From Paraburkholderia phytofirmans PsJN (GTDB lineage: Bacteria; Pseudomonadota; Gammaproteobacteria; Burkholderiales; Burkholderiaceae): a stretch of DNA of 64,000 nucleotides. How positions within the stretch are numbered: the stretch's first letter is position 1; every line of letters starts with the position of its first letter. The DNA lies in assembly GCF_000020125.1 (NCBI RefSeq), contig NC_010681.1, forward strand, positions 868,001 to 932,000. Direction: 5' to 3'. The position numbers were made by a program, and so were the translations under genes. Below are positions 18,057-25,362 of the stretch, piece after piece. The notes beneath the pieces are model-generated. The model was not told where the DNA came from, did no database searches, and saw only the letters and a program-made list of their open reading frames with translations.

Positions 18057-18492
18057 TGAGCGGACCGCTGACGGTCGGGTGAATTGGACGGGTTATGGGC
18101 GGCAAGTCCGGCGCGCCGGCCTTCGACGGTCGACGGAGAGCGGCGCCGAGGCCGCCGGGGCGCGGCGAAAGCCGCTATTGTCGCAAAACTGCCGCGTTTG
18201 CGTATGAAGCGGCATGCATACGGTCGATCAATGCCAGTACTTCAGGCCGGGTCTCGCCTTTCGCGTGGACGACCTAGTACGTCAGCGGAGAGGCGATTTC
18301 ATGGCGGCTCACGCGCATGAAATCGCTACGCTGCAGATAGGCGTCGGCGGGCGCCAGGAGGCTCGCGACGCTATGGGGTGGGTTGATGGCGATTGCCGGC
18401 GTGGTGGTCGTGGCGCCGCGCGGGCACTCGTGAAAGCGAGGCTGCACCCGCAACCAAAGCGCTAGCGCAAGGCGATGTGTTCCAACGCCCGC
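18057..18492. other. Intergenic region upstream of the TauE/SafE gene
   Basis: These 436 bases hold no supportable gene. The part near 18100-18180 is GC-rich, and the overlapping short frames look like chance. The one structured element is an 11-bp inverted repeat at 18293-18326, listed separately. The promoter of the TauE/SafE gene is expected at the low-coordinate end. Confidence 0.4.
18293..18326. repeat. Perfect 11-bp inverted repeat
   Basis: GCGATTTCATG at 18293-18303 is exactly complementary to CATGAAATCGC at 18316-18326, with a 12-base spacer. It lies about 165 bp past the end of the LysE-type gene and about 230 bp upstream of the TauE/SafE start. No T-run follows, so it looks more like an operator or RNA hairpin than a terminator. 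Confidence 0.5.
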
Positions 18493-19134
18493 TCAAAGCG
18501 CCCGGCGAATTTCCACGACGCCGAACGCCGCCAGCGTGAACCCGACAATCTTGTCGATGGCCACACGCAGTTTGCTGCCGATCGCATGACGCGCGAGCGA
18601 CACCACGGTCACGAGAAAACACCACCACGCGATCGAACCGCAAAACACGCCGCCGACCGTGGTCAGCGCAATGCTCGATGAGAACGCGCCGCGCGGGGCG
18701 AGCGTCGTGAACAGCGCGGCGAACATGATGACCGTTTGCGGATTGGTCAGCGTGAGCAGCAAGGAACTCGCGTACGCGCGCAGCGCGCCGGCGCGGCCCA
18801 CTTGCGCAAGCTTGCCGTTGCCTTCGCCGGTCGACGCATCGGCGGGCACTTTCTGCAGCAGCGTGCGCACCCCCAGATACAACAGGAACAACCCGGCCAG
18901 CAGATGCAAGGGCCGGTCGTACGCGAGCATGAACTGCGAGATGCTGACGAGGCCGAGCGCCGCGATCAAACCATAGGCGGCGTCGCCGGTCGCGATGCCG
19001 AAACCGATGGCAAGCCCCGCTCGCGGACCGCCGGTCAGCGTGCGGCGGATACACAGCATGCCCATCGGGCCGACCGGCGCGGCAATCGCGAGGCCGACGC
19101 CAGCGGCGGTAAGGAAAAGACTGGTGGTGGACAT
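18493..19134 (-). CDS. LysE-family amino-acid exporter (RhtB-like)
   Basis: A 213-residue membrane protein with about six hydrophobic helices, the normal LysE/RhtB length. The N-terminus has the family motif GVGLAIAAPVGPMGMLCIRR, and the central segment has LTLTNPQTVIMFAALF. Such proteins export basic, neutral or homoserine-type amino acids. The frame could begin at 19188, but the ATG at 19134 places the first helix correctly. Gene order around it gives no substrate clue. Confidence 0.88.
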   Translation of the reverse strand: MSTTSLFLTAAGVGLAIAAPVGPMGMLCIRRTLTGGPRAGLAIGFGIATGDAAYGLIAALGLVSISQFMLAYDRPLHLLAGLFLLYLGVRTLLQKVPADASTGEGNGKLAQVGRAGALRAYASSLLLTLTNPQTVIMFAALFTTLAPRGAFSSSIALTTVGGVFCGSIAWWCFLVTVVSLARHAIGSKLRVAIDKIVGFTLAAFGVVEIRRAL

Positions 19135-19440
19135 GGCTATCTCTGGAGAATTGTTCTGTTGTTTCTGCCGTGATGCCGCGCGCCGCAAAGATGCGTGCGC
19201 CCGACAAGCCCCTCAGCATAGCCAGACTGGAAAAGCCCGGCAAGTGCGGGCGCGGTTATGAGCTCAGGCGGAGCAAGTGGTTTAAGCGTCTCACGCAGCG
19301 GTGAGCGCCTCCGGTGCCCAATCAGTCCACACGACTCGACAGTTCAAGCAACTCCCGCGGTGGATACCCTGAGATGGCCTCAGCCGCCGTCATCGTCGGG
19401 CATAATTTTCCCACTTCGAACCTTGGGAGCACGCCCGCTC

Positions 19441-20334
19441 ATGTGGCAGATCGATCAGGTCACCTTGCGCTTGTTCATTGCCGTCTGCGAGGAAGGTACG
19501 ATCGCGCGCGCGGCCGAACGCGAGTTCATCGCGCCGTCGGCGGTCAGCAAGCGGCTCGCCGATCTCGAGGCGCTGGTCGACGTCGCGTTGCTCTCGCGCA
19601 GCCAGCGCGGCGTGCGCGCAACCGCCGCCGGCGAGGCGCTGCTGCGGCATGCGCGGCTCATCATGCGCGGCCACGAACGCTTGCAGGCCGAACTCAGCGA
19701 ATACGCGGCCGGTGCGCGCGGCCACGTGCGCGTGCTGGCGAACGTGTCGTCGATGGTCGAGTTTCTACCCGAGGCGCTTTCGGCGTTTCTGAAGGCGAAC
19801 CCGCGAATTCGCGTGGACGTCGAAGAGCGCGTGAGCGCGGAAATCGTGCGAGGCCTGGAAGAGGGCGTCGCCGATCTCGGCATTTGCCGCGACGTCGTGG
19901 CGATGGGCAGTCTCGACGTTGTGCCCTATCGCGCCGATCATCTCGCGCTGATCGTGCCGCGCGATCATCCGCTCGCGGGCGAGGCCGCGATCAGCTTCGA
20001 GCAGACGCTGGCGTTCGATCACCTCGGGCTTTCGTCGAATGCGTCGGTGAACGCGCTGATGCAGCGCATCGCGGTGGAAAAGGGCCACGAACTCAACTAT
20101 CGCACCTACGTGTCGACGTTCGACGCCGCCTATCGTTTCATCCAGGCCGGCCTCGCCGTGGCGATCCTGCCGCGCGAAGCGCTGCCCCGCCATGCCGCCG
20201 ACGAGTACGGCATCATCGCCGTGCCCTTGCGCGAAGCATGGGCCGAACGGCGCTTCGTGATTTGCATGCGCGACCGCCAGGCCCTCACGCTCGCCGCATC
20301 GCATCTGCTCGATCATCTGTTGAACGCGGTGTGA
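19441..20334 (+). CDS. LysR-family transcriptional regulator
   Basis: A 297-residue regulator, the normal LysR length. Winged helix-turn-helix at residues 3-62 (FIAVCEEGTIARAAEREFIAPSAVSKRLADLE); ligand-binding lobes from about 90 to 295. The ATG at 19441 puts the DNA-binding helix at the N-terminus; the frame is open upstream without coding signs. It lies directly upstream of, and on the same strand as, an acid-catabolism cassette (lyase, CoA-transferase, MFS carrier), so it is likely the regulator of that cassette. This is inference from position. Confidence 0.88.
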   Translation: MWQIDQVTLRLFIAVCEEGTIARAAEREFIAPSAVSKRLADLEALVDVALLSRSQRGVRATAAGEALLRHARLIMRGHERLQAELSEYAAGARGHVRVLANVSSMVEFLPEALSAFLKANPRIRVDVEERVSAEIVRGLEEGVADLGICRDVVAMGSLDVVPYRADHLALIVPRDHPLAGEAAISFEQTLAFDHLGLSSNASVNALMQRIAVEKGHELNYRTYVSTFDAAYRFIQAGLAVAILPREALPRHAADEYGIIAVPLREAWAERRFVICMRDRQALTLAASHLLDHLLNAV

Positions 20335-20568
20335 GGCGAGGCCTGCGGATCCAACGGCATCCGCGCATCAAGGCCTTCTGAAAAGCCCTTAAGGGTTTCC
20401 CCTTTGCGACGGCTCACGCCCGTCCCGCCTGCCTGAGCCGCCATCGCGAGCGGCGATGGAGTGCGTCGCCAACGCAGACTTTCCCGCGCGCCGATGCGCG
20501 GGCACGCTGTCACTCAGTTGCTTCATTCCCCGCATTCTCCGCGGCATTCAAGACCGGGATACAAGACC

Positions 20569-21546
20569 ATGAGTGACATTCAGGAGCGCGTCGTCGTGAC
20601 CGAAGTCGGTATGCGAGACGGTCTGCAAAGCATCGCCCGCACGATGCCCACTGAGTTCAAACGACGCTGGATCGACGCCGCCTATGCCGCCGGTGTGCGC
20701 CATATGGAAGTCGCCTCGTTCGTGCCGGCGAAGCTTCTGCCGCAAATGGCCGACGCCGACGAAGTCATCGCCCACGCGCTCACCTACGACGATCTGATGG
20801 TGACGGCGTTGGTGCCGAACCTGAAGGGCGCGCAACGCGCGCTCGAAGCCGGCGTGCACCGCATCGTCGCGCCGATCTCGGTGAGCAGCGCACATAGCCT
20901 CGCGAACGTGCGCAGGACGCCGGCCGAAATGATCGAGGCGTTCGCGGCGATGCGCGAGTCGATCGACGGTACGTCGAAAGCGGGCGGCCGACGCGTCGAA
21001 CTGATCGCCGGGTTGTCGACGGTGTTCGGCTGCACGCTGCAAGGGGCGGTGCCGTACGCGGATATCGCCGCGATCGCTCGCGCCGCGGTGCAAGCGGGCG
21101 CCGATGTGATCGCGCTCGGCGACACCACCGGCGAAGCGACGCCGCGTCAGGTCGGCGAGATCATCGAACTGGTGCGCGACGTCGTGGGCGGCAAGCTGCA
21201 CTCGCTGCATTTCCACGACACGCGCGGTCTTGGTCTCGCCAACACACTGGTCGCGTTGCAGCACGGTATCCGCGAGTTCGACGCGTCGCTCGCCGGGCTC
21301 GGCGGCTGTCCGCACGCGCCGGGCGCGACCGGCAACGTCAACACCGAAGACCTCGTGTTCATGCTCGACAGCATGGGCTATGAGACCGGCATCGACCTCG
21401 ACCGTCTGCTCGCGTCGCGCGCCGTGCTTGCCGATGCTTTGCCAGGTGAACCGCTGTACGGCTATCTGGCGCGCGCCGGCTTGCCGAAACAGTTCAGCGC
21501 CACCCGTCAACGTTTCGAATCCTCCGACTCGCAGGTACTGCAATGA
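20569..21546 (+). CDS. Hydroxymethylglutaryl-CoA lyase-family enzyme
   Basis: A 325-residue TIM-barrel lyase of the HMGL-like family. The divalent-metal and catalytic residues are seen in VVTEVGMRDGLQS (R16, D17), LHFHDTRGLGLAN (His-x-His near 210) and the cysteine loop GLGGCPHAPGATGN near 245. The reaction of the family is cleavage of (S)-HMG-CoA to acetyl-CoA and acetoacetate. The stop overlaps the start of the CoA-transferase by four bases (ATGA), so translation is coupled. The start at 20569 is used; the frame is open further upstream without coding character. Citramalyl-CoA or related substrates are alternatives. Confidence 0.88.
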   Translation: MSDIQERVVVTEVGMRDGLQSIARTMPTEFKRRWIDAAYAAGVRHMEVASFVPAKLLPQMADADEVIAHALTYDDLMVTALVPNLKGAQRALEAGVHRIVAPISVSSAHSLANVRRTPAEMIEAFAAMRESIDGTSKAGGRRVELIAGLSTVFGCTLQGAVPYADIAAIARAAVQAGADVIALGDTTGEATPRQVGEIIELVRDVVGGKLHSLHFHDTRGLGLANTLVALQHGIREFDASLAGLGGCPHAPGATGNVNTEDLVFMLDSMGYETGIDLDRLLASRAVLADALPGEPLYGYLARAGLPKQFSATRQRFESSDSQVLQ

Positions 21547-22781
21547 ATCCGCTTTCCTCTACTTCTTCTTCGGCGGCTCAGCCGCAGTCCGGCGCGCTGC
21601 CGCTCGCGGGCATTCGCGTGATCGAGTTGTCGCATATGGTGATGGGCCCGACCTGCGGGATGATTCTCGGCGACCTCGGCGCCGAAGTGATCAAGGTCGA
21701 ACCGCCGCGCGGCGACGGCACGCGTCGTTTGCTCGGCACCGGCGCGGGCTTTTTCCGCACCTTCAATCGCAACAAGAAGAGCGTGGCGCTCGACCTCGAT
21801 AGCGAAGCGGGATTGGCCGCGTTGCACAAGCTGGTCGATACCGCCGATGTGTTCGTCGAGAACTTCAAGCCGGGCCGCATGGCGAGCCTTGGCCTCGATT
21901 ACGCCTCGCTGCGCGAGCGCAATCCGAAGCTCGTCTACGTCTCGCACAAAGGCTTCCTGAACGGTCCGTATGAACACCGTCTCGCGCTCGACGAAGTCGT
22001 GCAGATGATGGCCGGCCTCGCCTATATGACGGGACCGGTAGGCCGTCCGTTGCGCGCGGGCAGTTCGGTCAACGACATCATGGGCGGCATGTTTGGCGCG
22101 ATCGGCGTGCTCGCCGCGCTGCATGAACGGAGTACAAGCGGTCGCGGCAAGGAGGTGCAGAGCGCGCTGTTCGAGAACTGCGTGCTGCTCTCCGCGCAGC
22201 ACATGCAGCAGTTCGCCGCGACCGGCGTGCCCGCCGCGCCAATGCCCGAGCGCATTAGCGCATGGGCGGTGTACGACGTGTTCACGCTCGCCAACGGCGA
22301 GCAGATGTTTATCGCCGCGACCGGCGACGGGCAATGGCGCGCGCTGTGCGCGATTCTCGGCCGTGCGGATCTGTTGGCCGACCCGCGCCTCACTACCAAC
22401 AACGACCGCGTGCAGGCGCGCGACTGGTTGCTGCGGACGCTCGGCGAAACGCTGAGCCAGTTCGAAGGCGCGGCGCTCGCGCCGCAGTTCGAGCGCGACC
22501 ACATTCCGTTCGCCTCGATCACGAAACCCGAAGCGCTGTTCGACGATCCGCACCTGAACGAGAGCGGCGGTCTTGCGCGCCTCACGCTCGACGACGGCAG
22601 CGAAACCGCCATGCCTCTGCTGCCGATTTCACTCGACGGCGCACGTCTGCAACCGCGTCAACCGATCGCGAAGATTGGTGAGCACACCGCGCAAGTGCTG
22701 CGCGATCTGGGCTACGACGAAGCGCAGATCGCGGCGCTGGGCGGCGGCTCGACGCAGGTGCCGCGTGAAGCCGCGGCCTGA
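21543..22781 (+). CDS. Class III (CaiB/BaiF) CoA-transferase
   Basis: A 412-residue family III CoA-transferase. The N-terminus has GIRVIELSHMVMGPTCGMILGDLGAEVIKVEPP, and the catalytic aspartate is expected in GSSVNDIMGGMFGAIG near residue 180. It moves CoA between carboxylic acids. Its start overlaps the HMG-CoA lyase-like gene by four bases, so it probably makes the CoA ester that the lyase cleaves. It is followed 73 bp later by an MFS carrier. Substrate is inferred only from the neighbours. Confidence 0.9.
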   Translation: MNPLSSTSSSAAQPQSGALPLAGIRVIELSHMVMGPTCGMILGDLGAEVIKVEPPRGDGTRRLLGTGAGFFRTFNRNKKSVALDLDSEAGLAALHKLVDTADVFVENFKPGRMASLGLDYASLRERNPKLVYVSHKGFLNGPYEHRLALDEVVQMMAGLAYMTGPVGRPLRAGSSVNDIMGGMFGAIGVLAALHERSTSGRGKEVQSALFENCVLLSAQHMQQFAATGVPAAPMPERISAWAVYDVFTLANGEQMFIAATGDGQWRALCAILGRADLLADPRLTTNNDRVQARDWLLRTLGETLSQFEGAALAPQFERDHIPFASITKPEALFDDPHLNESGGLARLTLDDGSETAMPLLPISLDGARLQPRQPIAKIGEHTAQVLRDLGYDEAQIAALGGGSTQVPREAAA

Positions 22782-22854
22782 GCGCTGCGCTCGACGCATC
22801 GAACGCAATCAAATCAATTTCATCCGGCGCGAGACCGGATCAAGGAGACAGACG

Positions 22855-24339
22855 ATGAAGTCGTCGAATCAAGCGGTGTATGCAACGGCGGTCGGCGATG
22901 CCGGCGCGCTCGGCGGATTACCTTCCGGCGCGGGCGCATCCGCGGACGGCCGAGCGGACGAAATCGCGCTGGACGGCGCGCGCATTTCCGCGCGGCTCGA
23001 CCGCCTGCCGGCCACACGTTCGATCTGGAAGCTGGTGATGCTGCTGAGCCTCGGGCTCTTCTTCGAACTGTACGACCTGATGTTCTCCGGCTACATCGCA
23101 CCGGGACTCGTGCGCAGCGGCATTCTCACCGCGACCACGCACGGGCTGTTCGGCACGAGCGGTGTGGCGAGCTTCATTGCGGCGCTGTTCGCGGGACTGT
23201 TCATCGGCACGGCCGCGTGTGGGTTTCTCGCCGATCGTTTCGGCCGTCGCGCGATCTTCACGTGGTCGCTGCTCTGGTACACGGCGGCCAATATCATCAT
23301 GGCGTTTCAGGACACGGCGCTCGGGCTCAATCTCTGGCGTTTCATCGCGGGGATCGGCATTGGTGTGGAGATCGTCACGATCGGCACGTACATCTCCGAA
23401 CTCGTGCCGAAGCATGTGCGCGGACGCGCGTCGGCGTGTTCGCAAGCGGTCGGGTTTTGCGCGGTGCCGATCGTCGCGTTTATGTCGTATCTGCTGGTGC
23501 CGCATCGTTACTTCGGTCTGGATGGCTGGCGTCTGGTCGTGCTGACCGGCGTGGTCGGCGCGATCGTGGTGTGGTGGATCCGTCTGCGTCTGCCGGAGAG
23601 CCCGCGCTGGCTCGCGCAGAAAGGCCGCATCGACGAAGCGGACGCGATCATGACGCGGCTCGAAGCACGCGTCGAGCGTGAGTATGGACGGCCGCTGCCG
23701 GAGCCGGCCTTGCCCGAACCGGTCCGCGCACGGGCGGCGTTTCGCGATCTGCTGGTGCCGCCGTACCGCAAACGCACGCTGATGCTGATCATCTTCCACG
23801 TGTTTCAGACGATGGGGTATTACGGTTTCGCGAACTGGATTCCGACCTTGCTGATCAAACAGGGCATTACGGTGACGACGAGTCTGATGTACGCGAGCAT
23901 CATCGCGATTGCCGCGCCGCTCGGGCCGTTGCTGGGCTTGCTGATTGCCGACCGCTTCGAGCGCAAGACGGTGATCATCTGCATGGCGGCGGTGAATGTG
24001 GTGTGCGGGCTGGCATTCAGCCAGGCGCGCGAGACGGTCTTGCTGGTGAGCCTGGGCGTGTGTCTCGTGCTAGCGGGAAATATTATTTCGTATAGCTATC
24101 ACGCGTATCAGGCCGAGTTGTTTCCGACCAGCATCCGGGCGCGGGCCGTGGGATTCGTTTATTCGTGGAGCCGGATCTCGGCGATGTTCTCCGCGTTCGT
24201 GATCGCAGGATGTTTGAGCCGCTTCGGCGTGGACGGCGTGTTCGTGTTTATCTCCGGAGCGATGGCGGTGGTGATGCTGGCCATTGGGATGCTTGGACCG
24301 AAGACACGGGATGTGGCGTTGGAGGATATTTCGAAGTAA
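22855..24339 (+). CDS. MFS transporter, metabolite:H+ symporter type
   Basis: A 494-residue carrier with about 12 membrane helices. Helix 1 contains LFFELYDLMFSGYIAPG with an aspartate typical of organic/aromatic acid symporters, and the 2-3 loop has motif A as GFLADRFGRRAIF. Also seen are RFIAGIGIGVE and LPESPRWL. AAGGAG precedes the ATG by seven bases, which fixes the start although the frame is open from 22573. It is the last gene of the lyase/CoA-transferase cassette and probably imports the acid they degrade. Confidence 0.88.
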   Translation: MKSSNQAVYATAVGDAGALGGLPSGAGASADGRADEIALDGARISARLDRLPATRSIWKLVMLLSLGLFFELYDLMFSGYIAPGLVRSGILTATTHGLFGTSGVASFIAALFAGLFIGTAACGFLADRFGRRAIFTWSLLWYTAANIIMAFQDTALGLNLWRFIAGIGIGVEIVTIGTYISELVPKHVRGRASACSQAVGFCAVPIVAFMSYLLVPHRYFGLDGWRLVVLTGVVGAIVVWWIRLRLPESPRWLAQKGRIDEADAIMTRLEARVEREYGRPLPEPALPEPVRARAAFRDLLVPPYRKRTLMLIIFHVFQTMGYYGFANWIPTLLIKQGITVTTSLMYASIIAIAAPLGPLLGLLIADRFERKTVIICMAAVNVVCGLAFSQARETVLLVSLGVCLVLAGNIISYSYHAYQAELFPTSIRARAVGFVYSWSRISAMFSAFVIAGCLSRFGVDGVFVFISGAMAVVMLAIGMLGPKTRDVALEDISK

Positions 24340-24354
24340 TTCGTTGAGGAGAAT

Positions 24355-24377
24355 GCCCGCCTGTACGTGGCGGGCCT
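24355..24377. terminator. Hairpin between convergent genes
   Basis: GCCCGCC and GGCGGGC form a short stem 15 bp after the MFS stop and just before the end of the converging small gene. It lacks a clear T-run, so termination is only suggested by position. Confidence 0.35.
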
Positions 24378-24383
24378 GCTCGG

Positions 24384-24524
24384 TTAGTGCTTTTTCTGGG
24401 TCGCCGTCACGCTCGGTGCTATGCGGATCGGCGGCGCGCCGGATGGCGAAGTGGCGGGTTGGGGTTTCTTCGCCTGCTTCGGTTTCTTGACTTCGCGGTT
24501 ACTGCGCATTTGACCTTTTGCCAT
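24384..24524 (-). CDS. Small basic proline/lysine-rich protein
   Basis: A 46-residue protein beginning MAKGQMRSNREVKKPKQAKK and ending SVTATQKKH. GGGGAG lies seven bases before the ATG. The N-terminal half is strongly basic; there is no membrane segment. The good ribosome site, the compact placement and the charged composition support a real gene. I recall similar short MAKGQxRSNxExKKPK proteins as common in proteobacteria, but have no function for them. A nucleic-acid-binding role is possible from charge alone. Confidence 0.7.
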   Translation of the reverse strand: MAKGQMRSNREVKKPKQAKKPQPATSPSGAPPIRIAPSVTATQKKH

Positions 24525-24651
24525 GATGGACTCCCCAATTGGCGGTTTTTGCTCCGCATACGAGCAATACGCTAGTGTGCGCCTGTTTTAGCGCTTTATG
24601 TTGGGGTTTCTGGTTTTTAGGACACTCGCCCGGCTTGGGTCGCAGCGAAAC

Positions 24652-25107
24652 TTACATCAGGCCCAGCAGCCTGCCCGGTGCGCAAGTCACGCAAGAAATC
24701 TGACCGGTTTTTTCCAGTGAGATGAAAGCAATCGCCAGCGCCACGAGAATAATCGAGGCGACGGCGAATATCTGTTTCTTGCGCGAGCGTCGCGAAGCGG
24801 TCTGCGTCTCGGCTCCGGCAGCTACGGTCCGCACCGCTACTGCGGGCTCCGCATGCAGTGCGTCGACATCCTTGACGAGTTCCGAAAGCACGCCTAGTTT
24901 TTTGCCCACGATCTTTCGTTTGAGATGGACGCGCTTGAGTTCGTTTTCGAGTTCGGTGAAGTACGACTCCAGCGAATTCGATTCGGCTTTCAACCGTTCG
25001 AGCATCGACGAGACGTCTTCTGCTGCTTCAGGTGTGGGGAGGGGAATGTTGTGGTTCCAGCTTTCAGCGATCGGAGTTCTGTAGTTCATCTGGTAGGGAT
25101 TGCTCAC
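24652..25107 (-). CDS. Unknown protein with coiled coil and C-terminal membrane anchor
   Basis: A 151-residue protein starting at a GTG with GAGGTAA five bases upstream. Residues about 30-65 (MLERLKAESNSLESYFTELE onward) look like a coiled coil. A basic patch RRSRKKQ at about 105-112 precedes one membrane helix (IFAVASIILVALAIAFISLE), with a short tail. This is a tail-anchored, inside-facing layout. Base composition is less GC-rich than its neighbours. No domain is recognised; it lies next to the EPS accessory block but has no evident link to it. Confidence 0.65.
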   Translation of the reverse strand: MSNPYQMNYRTPIAESWNHNIPLPTPEAAEDVSSMLERLKAESNSLESYFTELENELKRVHLKRKIVGKKLGVLSELVKDVDALHAEPAVAVRTVAAGAETQTASRRSRKKQIFAVASIILVALAIAFISLEKTGQISCVTCAPGRLLGLM

Positions 25108-25284
25108 GTCTTACCTCGCCTGCTGAGAGTGCTGGCCTGTTGACTGTTTAAAGGAGTAGCGGATTCTAGGCAGCGGGAACCTGCTTCGCTATAAGACAAA
25201 TCTCAAGGTTTGATGCGTTGCTGTAACACAGTGACTCGTTTCGACGCCGGACTTGCGGTGCCTGTTTCCAGTAGCCAAAAAATA

Positions 25285-25318
25285 ACGTCAGCCGGCCCAT
25301 GAGCCGGCTGACGTTTTT
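25285..25318. terminator. Strong terminator, probably bidirectional
   Basis: ACGTCAGCCGGC (25285-25296) pairs perfectly with 25303-25314 around a six-base loop. Five T residues follow on the plus strand, and on the minus strand a T-rich tail follows, from the AAAAAATA flank. It lies about 45 bp past the stop of the minus-strand secreted protein gene at 25363. Confidence 0.85.
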
Positions 25319-25362
25319 CGTGTCCGCCGAGTACCCGAATCCGGGTCCATCAAACGCGTGTC

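Noticed and set aside
18214..18465. An 83-codon plus-strand frame between the LysE and TauE genes
   Set aside because: It runs through the inverted repeat, has no ribosome site, and its translation resembles no family I know.
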